From the NCBI GenBank assembly GCA_964455395.1, contig CAYVWB010000109.1, forward strand, positions 1 to 10,508: DNA of 10,508 bases, read 5' to 3'. Source of the stretch: CAYVWB01 sp964455395 (GTDB lineage: Bacteria; Desulfobacterota; Desulfovibrionia; Desulfovibrionales; Desulfovibrionaceae). The notes beneath the pieces are model-generated. The model was not told where the DNA came from and searched no databases. It saw nothing but the letters and a program-made list of their open reading frames with translations. Below, piece by piece: positions 1 through 7,133 of the stretch. Position numbers and translations under genes: made by a program. Each line of letters opens with the position of its first letter. Within the stretch, counting starts at the first letter, position 1.

Positions 1-338
1 ACGTCACGCTCTCCGGGCCCGGCACCGCAGCCATCGAGGCCATGTACTACGACACCCCCGTGGTCTTCCTCGCCATCGACGAAGAGGAGCGACGCGGCAG
101 CCAACCGCTCTTCAAGAAATATTATTTCAGCGATCACTTTCAGCACATCATGAAGCACGACGCCGCTGTCTACGCGGAAACCTGTCAGGACATGATCCAG
201 GGCGTGCAGGCTTACCTGCGCGATCCCGGCCTGCATCGGGACGCCCGCCGCGCCGTGGTCCTGGAGCAGTTCGGGTTTCTGGACGGCGCGGCCCATCAGC
301 GCATCGCGGACGTGCTGTGCGGCGAACTCGTCTCATGA
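1..338 (+). CDS. GT-B-fold polysaccharide transferase-like protein, C-terminal fragment
   Basis: The reading frame is open from base 3, so the gene begins upstream of the window; about 111 residues remain, ending at TGA 336-338. The visible start reads VTLSGPGTAAIEAMYYDTPV. This resembles the nucleotide-sugar-binding loop of the C-terminal half of GT-B proteins (UDP-GlcNAc 2-epimerase-like, CDP-glycerol glycerophosphotransferase-like and capsule enzymes), which often read SGTAAIEA..GTPVV. The tail (FGFLDGAAHQRIADVL) matches the common ending of that group, where a DG.A..RI stretch closes the protein. The protein at 3770-5191 ends in a similar way (DGCALTRYLDIL), so the two may be distant relatives. 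Likely role: cytoplasmic assembly of a surface polysaccharide or glycan. The substrate cannot be told from this fragment. It lies 162 bp upstream of the cytidylyltransferase on the same strand. Confidence 0.6.
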   Translation, partial: VTLSGPGTAAIEAMYYDTPVVFLAIDEEERRGSQPLFKKYYFSDHFQHIMKHDAAVYAETCQDMIQGVQAYLRDPGLHRDARRAVVLEQFGFLDGAAHQRIADVLCGELVS

Positions 339-437
339 AGCCGCCGGCCCGAATGAACGAACCTCTCATGCGTCGCAAGGCCGCGTGGTGAGGCGTCTTG
401 ATCCGGTCGCAGCGTTGTGCGAGAGTGCCGGCCTTGA

Positions 438-480
438 GCGAAACAGCCGGGCGGATACCGCCGTCGGCGTCGTGTTTCGC
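438..480. other. Nested inverted repeat in the cytidylyltransferase leader
   Basis: GCGAAACA (438-445) pairs perfectly with TGTTTCGC (473-480). Inside lies a second perfect hairpin, GGCGG (450-454), loop ATA, CCGCC (458-462). The structure ends about 6 bases before the ribosome binding site AAAGGAA (487-493) of the next gene. No T-run follows, so a classical intrinsic terminator is unlikely. It could be a leader structure, an RNA-processing site or a protein-binding site. The pairing is read directly; any function is inference. Confidence 0.35.
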
Positions 481-500
481 CTCATGAAAGGAAGCGCGCC

Positions 501-1244
501 ATGTTGGACGGTCGAAAGATACTTGCGTTGACGCCAGCCCGCGCCGGCTCCAAGGGGTTGCCGGACAAGAACATCCGAGAGATGTGCGGCAAGCCTCTGC
601 TGGCGTGGCCTGTGCAGGCGGCGCTTGCCTCCGCGTTGGTGGACGCCGTGGTGGTGAGCACGGACAGCGAACGCTACGCCGCCGTGGCGCAGCAAGCCGG
701 CGCCAGGGTCCCCTTCCTGCGGCCCGCCGCGTTGGCCACGGACGAAGCCTCCTCCACGGATGTCATCGTCCATGCGTTGAACACGCTCGAAGCCATGGGG
801 GAACACTACGACTACCTCGTGGTGCTGGAGCCCACATCCCCCACCACGGAAGCCGCCGATGTGGACGAGGCTCTGCGACAGCTCAACGCCGCCCGCGACA
901 CGGCGGACGTCATCGTGGGCGTGACGCCCCTTGTCGCTTCGCACCCTCTCTACAGCGCCACCTTGGACGCAGCGGGCCGGCTCGTCCCCTACGACGAGCG
1001 CTTCCGTCAAGGCGTGCGCCGTCAGGACCTGCCGCCCCTCTACATGCTGGACGGCACGCTCTACATCACCTGCGTGGAGGCCTTCCGCCGCACTCGGGAG
1101 TTCTATGGGGATCGAACCCTCGGTTACGTCACCCCCAAGTGGAAGTCCCACGAGATCGACGACCTTGAAGACTTCCTCTGCGTGGAAGCCATACTCCGCA
1201 ACAAGGAGCGCATCCTGCAGGCCCTGGCCGACGACGCCTCGTAG
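501..1244 (+). CDS. neuA: CMP-nonulosonate (acylneuraminate) cytidylyltransferase, NeuA/PtmB/LegF type
   Basis: This cytoplasmic enzyme would activate a sialic-acid-like sugar with CTP, giving the CMP-sugar donor and pyrophosphate. The 247-residue product has the normal length for a single-domain member. The N-terminal nucleotide-binding motif PARAGSKGLPDKNI (12-25) is the family signature, with Ala at 15 where Gly (ARGGSKG) is usual. Other family marks are STDSERYA (53-60), RPAALATDEASS (74-85), PTSP (111-114), RRQDLPPLYMLDGTLYIT (173-190) and the acidic metal-binding stretch IDDLEDF (219-225). The ATG at 501 is preceded by AAAGGAA at good spacing, which fixes the start. The motifs place it in the CMP-Neu/Leg group; whether the sugar is legionaminic, neuraminic or another acid cannot be read from the sequence. 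A short hairpin, GCCTC-GTA-GAGGC (1236-1248), spans the stop codon. A 191-bp gap with no gene follows, then the aminotransferase. Confidence 0.88.
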   Translation: MLDGRKILALTPARAGSKGLPDKNIREMCGKPLLAWPVQAALASALVDAVVVSTDSERYAAVAQQAGARVPFLRPAALATDEASSTDVIVHALNTLEAMGEHYDYLVVLEPTSPTTEAADVDEALRQLNAARDTADVIVGVTPLVASHPLYSATLDAAGRLVPYDERFRQGVRRQDLPPLYMLDGTLYITCVEAFRRTREFYGDRTLGYVTPKWKSHEIDDLEDFLCVEAILRNKERILQALADDAS

Positions 1245-1435
1245 AGGCTCGCCATCTCGAGGCGACGCGCCGAAGCCACGCCGCGGCCGTCTGTCGTCCC
1301 CACCGCCGGGAAGCACAATCCCGCGAGGCGCTGGCCAAGCGTGGGGTGGGCCACAGCGTTCCAACTGCAACACAGCACGAAAACCTCCAACCGCGCCGGC
1401 GGCCACCCCCCGCGCGCGACCCCAACGGTGGCGTC

Positions 1436-2749
1436 GTGACACATTCAGGACAACGACTCTGGGAGAAGGCGAAACGACTCATCCCCGGCGGCGGGCAGCT
1501 GCTCTCCAAGCGGGTGGAGCGCTTCCTGCCCGGCCTCTGGCCCGGCTACTACGCCAAGGCCCACGGCTGCCTCATCCAGGATCTGGACGGCAACGAGTAT
1601 CTGGACTTCGCGCAGATGGGCGTGGGCTCCTGCATTCTCGGCTATGCGGACCCGGACGTGAACGCCGCGGTGATCCACGCCGTGCGCGAGGGCTCCATGT
1701 CCACCCTCAACAGCCCGGAAGAAGTGGCCCTGGCGGAACGGCTGGTGGCGCTGCACCCCTGGGCCGAGATGGCGCGGTTCGCCCGCACCGGCGGAGAAGC
1801 TTGCGCCATCGCCGTGCGCATCGCCCGCGCCGCCACGGGCAAAGGCGTGGCGGCTTTCTCCGGCTACCACGGCTGGCACGACTGGTACCTTGCCGCCAAT
1901 CTCGCCCACAGCGCCAATCTGGACGGCCAGCTCCTCCCCGGCCTGGAGCCCGCCGGTCTGCACCGCAACCTGGAGGGCTCCGCCGTGCCTTTCGAATACG
2001 GCGATCTCCAAAGCCTGGAGCGCCTCTTCGAGACGCACCCCGGCGAGATCGGCGTGGTCATCATGGAGCCGTGCCGCTCCGATCACCCGGATCCCGAGTT
2101 CCTGCCTGGCGTGCGGGCCCTCTGCGATACGCATGAGGCGGTGCTCATCTTTGACGAAGTGACCAGCGGCCTGCGCATGACCTTGGGCGGCGTCCACCTG
2201 CTCTACGACGTGGCGCCGGACATGGCCATCTTCGCCAAGGGGTTGGGCAACGGCTTCCCCATCGCAGCGGTCATCGGCCGCCGCAGCGTGATGGACGCGG
2301 CGCAGCGTACGTTCATCTCCTCCACCATGTGGACGGAGCGCATCGGCTTCACGGCGGCGCTGGCCACCTTGGACAAGTGCGAGGCCCTGGACGTCCCCGC
2401 GCATCTCGTGCGGACAGGTGAACTGGTGCAGGAGGCCTGGCGGACGGCGGCTTCGGCGTGCGGGCTCGGCGTCGGCGTCCATGGCATTCCTCCGTTGGCG
2501 GGGCTCGCCTTCCAGGTGGAAGACCCCCTCGCCGCGCAGACCCTTTTCGCGCAGGAAATGCTGGACCGGGGGTTCCTGGCTGGCGCAGCCGTCTACACCA
2601 CGCTGGCATACACGGACGCCATCATCGCGCGCTACGCCGAGGCCTGCGCCGAGGTCTTTCCCATCATCCAGGAGGCCGCCGCCTCCGGAACCATCCGCGA
2701 CAAACTGCGCGGGGAGGTGATCCATGCCGGGTTCAAACGCCTTACCTGA
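1436..2749 (+). CDS. Class III PLP aminotransferase, glutamate-1-semialdehyde aminomutase-like
   Basis: This PLP enzyme of fold type I would act on a keto or amino sugar, or on a small carbonyl compound. The family core is clear: LIPGGGQLLSKR near the N terminus, DLDGNEYLDF, FARTGGEACAIAVRIARAAT (the phosphate-binding S/TGxEA region), YHGWHDW, FDEVTSG with the cofactor-contacting Asp at about 240, and FAKGLGNGFP with the Schiff-base Lys at about 268. The C-terminal GFKRLT is typical of this group. The GTG at 1436 is chosen because it gives 437 residues, the usual length. A longer frame from GTG 1346 adds 30 Pro/Arg-rich residues unlike the family. The site before 1436 (ACGGTGG) is only a weak Shine-Dalgarno match, so the start is uncertain. 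Being in a sugar locus and coupled to an SDR, it is unlikely to serve haem synthesis, although homology alone cannot exclude that. Confidence 0.85.
   Translation: MTHSGQRLWEKAKRLIPGGGQLLSKRVERFLPGLWPGYYAKAHGCLIQDLDGNEYLDFAQMGVGSCILGYADPDVNAAVIHAVREGSMSTLNSPEEVALAERLVALHPWAEMARFARTGGEACAIAVRIARAATGKGVAAFSGYHGWHDWYLAANLAHSANLDGQLLPGLEPAGLHRNLEGSAVPFEYGDLQSLERLFETHPGEIGVVIMEPCRSDHPDPEFLPGVRALCDTHEAVLIFDEVTSGLRMTLGGVHLLYDVAPDMAIFAKGLGNGFPIAAVIGRRSVMDAAQRTFISSTMWTERIGFTAALATLDKCEALDVPAHLVRTGELVQEAWRTAASACGLGVGVHGIPPLAGLAFQVEDPLAAQTLFAQEMLDRGFLAGAAVYTTLAYTDAIIARYAEACAEVFPIIQEAAASGTIRDKLRGEVIHAGFKRLT
2713..2722 (+). promoter_or_regulatory. Very strong Shine-Dalgarno site inside the aminotransferase gene
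   Basis: GGAGGTGATC is a ten-base match to the complement of the usual 16S rRNA 3' end. It sits one base before the ATG at 2724, with its GGAGG core six bases from that ATG. It lies within the coding sequence of the upstream aminotransferase and fixes the SDR start at 2724 rather than at the in-frame ATG 2757, which has only a weak site. Confidence 0.75.
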
Positions 2750-3566
2750 AGACCCCATGGCGCGGTTCCGTCTGGACGGCAAAGGCGCCGTGGTCACCGG
2801 GGGGTGCGGGGTGCTGGGCGCTCACTTCTGCCGGGCGCTTGCCGCACAGGGCGCAGCCGTGGCCGTGCTGGATCTGAACCAGGACGCCGCCGAAGCCCTG
2901 GCGCAGCAACTGGCCGCCGACCACGGCGTGGCCGTCTACGGCGCCGCCTGCGACGTGGCCGACCCCAACGCCGTCTCGCAAACGGTGGAGGAAGCGGCGG
3001 CGCGGCTCGGCTCCCTGGATGTGCTGGTGAACAACGCCGCCACCAAGACTTCGGACTGGGCAGACTTCTTCGAACCCTTCGAGAGCTACAGCTTGGCCAC
3101 CTGGCGCGAGGTGATGGCGGTGAATCTGGATGGCGCCTTTCTCATGGCGCAAGCCGTGGGCAAGCGCATGGCCGCCTCCGGCCGGGGGGGCAGCATTGTC
3201 CAGCTTTCCTCCATCTACGGTCTGGTGGGGCCGGACAACCGCATCTACGAGGGCTCCTCCCTGGAAGGCATGCCCATCAACACGCCCGCGCCCTACGCCG
3301 CCTCCAAGGCCGCTCTCGTCGGGCTCACGCGCTACCTCGCCACCTACTGGGGCGGACAGGGCGTCCGGGTGAACGCCATCGCGCCCGGCGGCGTGGAGAG
3401 CGGTCAGAACGAGACCTTCGTCACCCGATACTCCAGCCGCACCCCCATGGGCCGCATGGGCCGCGTGGAGGAAATCGTCAGCGCGCTTCTCTACCTCGCG
3501 TCGGACGCATCCTCCTACGTCACGGGACAGACCCTCGCCGTGGACGGCGGCTGGACCGCCTGGTGA
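2724..3566 (+). CDS. Short-chain dehydrogenase/reductase, PtmA-like
   Basis: A 280-residue NAD(P)-dependent oxidoreductase, a typical length for a classical SDR. The Rossmann motif TGGCGVLG is at 25-32, and Asp50 after beta-2 suggests NAD(H) preference. CDV (76-78), NNAA (103-106, usually NNAG), Ser162/163, Tyr191 and Lys195 (YAASK) complete the catalytic set. The stretch SSIYGLVGPDNRIYEG (162-177) lengthens the distance between catalytic Ser and Tyr. I recognise this from SDRs of nonulosonate and flagellin-glycosylation loci such as Campylobacter PtmA; that comparison is from memory. The start overlaps the aminotransferase by 26 bases, behind a near-perfect ribosome site, so the two are probably translationally coupled and may act on successive intermediates. 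The last codons (GGWTAW) and the stop form the first unit of a 59-bp tandem repeat. The exact reaction is not readable. Confidence 0.87.
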   Translation: MPGSNALPEDPMARFRLDGKGAVVTGGCGVLGAHFCRALAAQGAAVAVLDLNQDAAEALAQQLAADHGVAVYGAACDVADPNAVSQTVEEAAARLGSLDVLVNNAATKTSDWADFFEPFESYSLATWREVMAVNLDGAFLMAQAVGKRMAASGRGGSIVQLSSIYGLVGPDNRIYEGSSLEGMPINTPAPYAASKAALVGLTRYLATYWGGQGVRVNAIAPGGVESGQNETFVTRYSSRTPMGRMGRVEEIVSALLYLASDASSYVTGQTLAVDGGWTAW

Positions 3567-3768
3567 CACGCGCCGTCGTGGGGACGCTCCGCGCTGGGGT
3601 GCTCGGCGGCTGGACCACTTGCTGACACGCGCCGTCGTGGGGACGCTCCGCGCTGGGGTGCTCGGCGGCAGGACCACTTGCTGACACGCGCCGTCGTGGG
3701 GACGTTCCGCGCTGGGGTGCTCGGCGGCTGGACCACTTGCTGACACGCGCCGTCGTGGGGACGTTCCG
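3545..3768. repeat. 59-bp tandem repeat, about 3.8 copies, between convergent genes
   Basis: Units begin at 3546, 3605, 3664 and 3723, each exactly 59 bp apart; the fourth stops at 3768. The first unit contains the last six codons and the TGA of the SDR gene. Units 2-4 carry three changes in that part (GACCACTTGCTGA in place of GACCGCCTGGTGA). Units 3 and 4 share GACGTTCCG where 1 and 2 have GACGCTCCG, and unit 3 has GGCGGCAGG. Each unit includes CGTC-GTGGG-GACG, a small hairpin. The array fills the whole gap between the SDR stop and the stop of the opposing gene at 3770. It probably arose by tandem duplication that took in the gene end. The 59-bp period shifts frame in every copy, so it is not a coding repeat. 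Confidence 0.93.
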
Positions 3769-3769
3769 T

Positions 3770-5191
3770 TCACGCTTCGCGTCGCAGAATGTCGAGGTAG
3801 CGCGTCAGGGCGCAGCCGTCGAACACGGCGTCGCGGCCCAGGCGGGTGAAATCCGCCCGGAACGCGGAGTCGTCCTCTGGGCGTGCGGTCGGTCGAGAGC
3901 ACAGGGCCTGCGTCAGCGCCGCAGGCAACTCGTCATGCCGACGCGCCGTGATGGGCGTGGCGAGTCCCTTGAAGAACGAATACTCGTAGCCGAAGAAATC
4001 GATGAAGACGTTCACCGCGCCGCAAAAGAGCGCCCACAGGCTGATGGACGAATACGCCGAGACCACCACGTCCATGGCGGGGACGGTCTCGGCCGTGTCG
4101 CCGCGCTGTGGGATGAGGCCGTACTCCCGGACCATGGGCTCGTAGATGGCGGGATCCATGCGGGGGTGCAGGGAGACCACGACGTGCGCGTGCGGCTGCA
4201 GGGTCGCCACGGTCTCGAACAGGAAACGCATCTCGCGCCAATGGGCCTCGGCGGGGAGCATGCGGTGCTCCAGGTACGGAGGCGGCGTGAGCATGACGAA
4301 GGGTCGATCGGTTGCGGAGGACCGCGCCTCGGCAAGCAGTTTCGTCCGGAGCGCATCGCGACCCTGATACCCTCGCCAGACGGCGTCGAAGGCCACATGC
4401 CCGGTCAGACGCAGCTTCTTTCGCGGAACGCCGGCTGCGGCGTATTGTTCCAGCTCCGACAAGACTCCGACGCAGAGCGCGTCCGCCAGCCCTCCGCCAA
4501 GAAACCAGGGGGTGGCTGGCAGCGCGCCGAAGGCGTCCAGAGCGAGCATCTTGTCCGGCGTATAGAAAAGCGTCCCCTTGTGGACCTGGCCGCCGAGGCC
4601 CGGCCGGCGGCGCATCCATTCCGGCAGCCAGCCGGACGTGGGCGCGTGATACTCCGGTTTGCCCTGGCGGAAGGTGACGCCCCCTTCATACGGTACGGAA
4701 AACGCGAGGTTGGGAATGACCACCCGGATGGTCTGATCCTTGGCGGCCTTGATGAAAGCCATCTCCAGACTGGCTTTGTTGTCGCTCCAGACGATGACGC
4801 TGTGGGGAGCCAGTGCGCGGAGCCGTGGCGCGCAGAGCAGGTATTCCGCTTGCAACCGCCACAGCATGTCCCGCGACCGCGCCCACGCCGTGAGCAGACT
4901 GCGGCCCGAGACGAGTTCCGTCAGGTCGCCTGCGCCGCGGGCGAAGAACGCGCCGAGCCGGAGCAGCTTGCGACGCAGTCTTGTCGTCGGGGGGAGGGGC
5001 GTCGCTTCCAGAATGACGAGCGCCACGCCGTGAGCCTCGGCCAGCGGGGCGGCTTCACGTGCGTCTTCGGCGTGGACCAGCAGCGTCACCGACGCGCCCT
5101 CGCGGACGAGCATGCCGCTGAAGTTCAGCCGCTCCTTGAGCCTGTGCATCCCGTACATGCAGCAGCGGAGAGAAGGAAAGCCGGGTGTCAT
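3770..5191 (-). CDS. GT-B-like surface glycan protein (putative glycosyl- or glycerophosphotransferase)
   Basis: A 473-residue protein with no signal peptide or clear membrane segment. The C-terminal half looks like a GT-B/epimerase-type fold. It has LTGHVAFDAVW (262-272), a strand reading FVMLTPPPYLEHR (298-310), VVVSLHPRMDP (337-347), and VVVSAYSSISLWALFCG (375-391), which matches the sugar-nucleotide loop 'd.ssS..eA...G.P'. The close DGCALTRYLDIL (458-469) resembles the end of the partial protein at the window start. The N-terminal half (for example SVIVWSDNKASLEMAFIKAA, 131-150) fits a Rossmann-like domain that recognises the acceptor or a lipid carrier. The ATG at 5191 has AGGA about ten bases upstream; internal Met12 and Met15 are alternatives. 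It is the last gene of the minus-strand group and converges with the SDR gene. Substrate unknown; the family assignment is moderate. Confidence 0.72.
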   Translation of the reverse strand: MTPGFPSLRCCMYGMHRLKERLNFSGMLVREGASVTLLVHAEDAREAAPLAEAHGVALVILEATPLPPTTRLRRKLLRLGAFFARGAGDLTELVSGRSLLTAWARSRDMLWRLQAEYLLCAPRLRALAPHSVIVWSDNKASLEMAFIKAAKDQTIRVVIPNLAFSVPYEGGVTFRQGKPEYHAPTSGWLPEWMRRRPGLGGQVHKGTLFYTPDKMLALDAFGALPATPWFLGGGLADALCVGVLSELEQYAAAGVPRKKLRLTGHVAFDAVWRGYQGRDALRTKLLAEARSSATDRPFVMLTPPPYLEHRMLPAEAHWREMRFLFETVATLQPHAHVVVSLHPRMDPAIYEPMVREYGLIPQRGDTAETVPAMDVVVSAYSSISLWALFCGAVNVFIDFFGYEYSFFKGLATPITARRHDELPAALTQALCSRPTARPEDDSAFRADFTRLGRDAVFDGCALTRYLDILRREA

Positions 5192-5302
5192 GGGCGATCA
5201 TCCTGAAAAGGCGCTGGGGAGGTCGGGACGCCGCAGACGCAAGGAACGCCGGCTCCCGCACGCGAAGCGCCCCGCCATACACGGGGAGCCATGTGTGTGG
5301 AG

Positions 5303-5324
5303 GGCGAACGGCTGAGGCTTCGCC
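5303..5324 (-). other. Small hairpin between the PtmE-like and GT-B-like genes
   Basis: GGCGAA (5303-5308) pairs with TTCGCC (5319-5324). The alternative ACGGC (5308-5312) with GCCGT (5322-5326) competes with it. It lies in the 178-bp gap downstream of the nucleotidyltransferase gene. No T-run follows on the minus strand, so termination is not supported; it may only reflect high GC content. Confidence 0.2.
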
Positions 5325-5369
5325 GTGACGACGACAGGTGGCGCAGGCCAGCGTACTGGAAGGAAAGCC

Positions 5370-6425
5370 TCACCACCCGCCGGTGGCGTTGTAGAGCCGC
5401 TGGGCGAGTTCGTAGTCCTCCAGCCGGCCGATGTCCAGCCACATTTCGCGCAGGGGATATGCGCAGGTGGTCTTGCGGTCTTCGATGAGGCGTTCGAAGA
5501 GCGTGGTCATGTCGTAGGGCTGATTCGTGGGGATGCGCGCCGGAGTCTCCGGGCTCACCACATAGATGCCGGCGTTGATGTAGAAGCGATGCACGGGTTT
5601 CTCGCGCAAGGCCGTGAGCTGATGGCCGTCGGTCTCCACCACGCCGTAGGGCACCTGGAAGTCGTACTCGCGCACGCACATGGTGGCTTCGGCTTGTTTT
5701 TCATCATGAAATTCAAGGAGGTTGACGAAGTCCACCGCCGTGAGCAGGTCGCCGTTCATCACCAGCAGGGGCTGGTCCAGGTCCGGCGGCAGCAAGGAAA
5801 GGGCCCCGGCGGTGCCCAGGGGCTGGTTTTCACAGAGGTACTGGATGTCCAGCTCCAGGCGTTCGCCGTCCCCGAAGTGGTCCTGGATCATCTGCGCCAA
5901 GTAGTTCACGGAAAGATAGATGCGCTTGAATCCCTGGTCGCGCAGCCGCTCCAGGATGATCTCCAGGATGGGCTTGTCGCCGCCCATGCGCAACAGCGGC
6001 TTCGGACAGTCGTTCGTGAGCGGCCGCAGCCGGGAGCCCAGCCCCCCGGCCATGATCAGCACAGGATTTTGCAGCGTCCGGGTCAGCAGGTGTTCCTTGA
6101 TGAGCTCCACCCGCAGCACCCGGCCGTCGGCGTCCAGGATGGGGAGCTGCTGGATGCCCAGGCGGCGCATCAGCCGCACGGCCGTTTCCTGGTTGGTCTC
6201 CGGGCCGGCGTGGTGGGGCGCGGGGGTGCTGCAGTCGCGCACGGGTCGGTCCAGGCCGTAGCCCTCCAGCAGAGCGCGGCGCACGTCGCCGTCGGTCACG
6301 GCGCCCACGAGCCTGTCATCGGCGTCCACCACCAGCGCCCCTTGGGCGCCGCTTTCGTTGATGACCTGGAGGGCGTCCCGCAGGGTGGAGTCCGGCGAGA
6401 CGGCCATGCGTCTCCAATCGATCAT
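5370..6425 (-). CDS. ptmE: CBS-domain sugar-1-phosphate nucleotidyltransferase (PtmE-like)
   Basis: The 351-residue protein has two CBS domains (about 7-60 and 65-115; for example VVDADDRLVGAVTDGDVRRA in the first), then a GT-A-fold nucleotidyltransferase (121-345). Key motifs are MAGGLGSRLRPLT (125-137), PKPLL (141-145), ENQPLGTAGAL (199-209), NGDLL with the metal-binding Asp (224-228), EKP (275-277), FYINAGIYV (281-289) and WLDIGRLEDYELA (329-341). In Campylobacter, PtmE has this same CBS plus nucleotidyltransferase layout and makes GDP-glucosamine for the legionaminic acid route; I infer a related reaction here. The CBS pair may bind adenine nucleotides and adjust activity. The ATG at 6425 has GAGGGAG about ten bases upstream and gives the N terminus usual for this family (starting just before the first CBS domain). 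The 708-bp gap upstream makes a separate promoter possible. Confidence 0.85.
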   Translation of the reverse strand: MIDWRRMAVSPDSTLRDALQVINESGAQGALVVDADDRLVGAVTDGDVRRALLEGYGLDRPVRDCSTPAPHHAGPETNQETAVRLMRRLGIQQLPILDADGRVLRVELIKEHLLTRTLQNPVLIMAGGLGSRLRPLTNDCPKPLLRMGGDKPILEIILERLRDQGFKRIYLSVNYLAQMIQDHFGDGERLELDIQYLCENQPLGTAGALSLLPPDLDQPLLVMNGDLLTAVDFVNLLEFHDEKQAEATMCVREYDFQVPYGVVETDGHQLTALREKPVHRFYINAGIYVVSPETPARIPTNQPYDMTTLFERLIEDRKTTCAYPLREMWLDIGRLEDYELAQRLYNATGGW

Positions 6426-6958
6426 TGGACGAGCGCTCCCTCTGGCGCGCGCTTTTCAGGGCGGCCATGTGCGCGAGCAGCCTTGCGCGGCTCAAGGTGG
6501 TGGGCGAGGAGCGTCGAACCGCGCTTGTCCACGTCGAGGCGGCGCCTGGGGGCGTCGTCCGCGAAGGGGCCGAGGGACCTCGGGGAAGGGAGGATGCGGG
6601 TGGATCGGGGCATGCGCATTTCGCTCGGGGGTGACGCGTGGAGGCGGCGCCCGGCAGACGGACCGAGGGCCCACCGCATGGCGTTGGTGTGTGGTTGCGC
6701 GCCGAATGTGCGACGAGTGTTCGTGCGACGCGTGCTGGCGCGATGGCGGCCGGCGCGCCTTTAAGGAATGAAGCGTTCGTCCTCTCGGCGGGGAGCCAGC
6801 GGCGCGCAAGTGATGTAGCCCATGGCTGGGGGGGCGTCAACCGGTGGCGTCTCCTGCGGCCTTCGGGGGGTCGGGAGGGAGGCGGCCACGGAGAGCCCAC
6901 CACGGGCAGCGTCTGCCGGCTGCGGCCCTCCGTCGTCATGAGTCGCGGCATGCGCCTG

Positions 6959-6985
6959 ATGAGCCCTTGCGCAGGGGCTCCTCAT
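6959..6985 (-). other. Hairpin downstream of the NeuB-type gene
   Basis: GAGCCC (6961-6966) pairs perfectly with GGGCTC (6975-6980), with loop TTGCGCAG. ATG/CAT pairing at 6959-6961 and 6983-6985 could extend the stem past a two-base bulge, at the cost of one stem base. It is about 150 bp after the NeuB stop in the direction of transcription. There is no T-run, so it is not a standard intrinsic terminator, but it may stabilise or pause the transcript. Confidence 0.35.
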
Positions 6986-7032
6986 GGCGCCGATTCACGC
7001 GGCTGCAATGCAATCAAGCGAATGGGCGCTGC

Positions 7033-7057
7033 AAGCAGGACGCATGTCCGGCTGCTT
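7033..7057 (-). other. Bulged hairpin just downstream of the NeuB-type gene
   Basis: AAGCAG (7033-7038) pairs with CTGCTT (7052-7057), and GAC (7039-7041) with GTC (7046-7048) around a GCAT loop, leaving a three-base bulge. It begins about 77 bp past the NeuB stop on the minus strand. No T-run follows. With the hairpin at 6959-6985 it may mark the 3' end of the upstream transcript. Confidence 0.3.
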
Positions 7058-7133
7058 CTGACGAACGTGGACGCCGCCCTTCCTCTGCTACGATTCCTCC
7101 CCGGGGTGATTGAAACGGGATGGATGTCGCGCT

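Larger units (their letters stand above)
6426..7133. other. 708-bp region without a convincing gene
   Basis: This gap lies between the NeuB-type gene end and the PtmE-like gene start, both on the minus strand. Open frames exist on both strands, but they are Arg/Pro-rich products of high GC with no motif I recognise and no good ribosome site. It holds two hairpins near the NeuB end (6959-6985 and 7033-7057) and a direct repeat, GTGCGACGAGTG (6708-6719) and GTGCGACGCGTG (6723-6734). I found no clear -35/-10 pair for PtmE. It may be a long untranslated region, a decayed gene or an unrecognised small RNA. Confidence 0.5.

Noticed and set aside
353..391. Twelve-residue leader peptide frame (ATG 353 to TGA 391)
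   Set aside because: It has no ribosome site and no feature, such as repeated regulatory codons, that would support attenuation.
1346..1435. N-terminal extension of the aminotransferase from GTG 1346
   Set aside because: The extra residues are Pro/Arg-rich low complexity, absent from the family, and the site has no Shine-Dalgarno.
1445..2797. 450-codon minus-strand open frame
   Set aside because: It is a shadow of the class III aminotransferase, rich in Gly/His/Val in a pattern typical of reversed GC-rich coding sequence.
3545..3768. CRISPR array
   Set aside because: The 59-bp units are directly adjacent with no unique spacers between them, and no cas gene is visible.
3737..5206. 489-codon plus-strand open frame
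   Set aside because: It is the antisense of the GT-B-like gene; the minus-strand product has recognisable motifs and the plus-strand one does not.
5325..6764. 479-codon plus-strand open frame
   Set aside because: It is antisense to the PtmE-like gene, whose motifs are unmistakable on the minus strand.
6700..6771. Cys-rich peptide end (CDECSCDAC) on the plus strand
   Set aside because: The pattern comes from the GTGCGACG direct repeat; the upstream frame looks non-coding and has no ribosome site.
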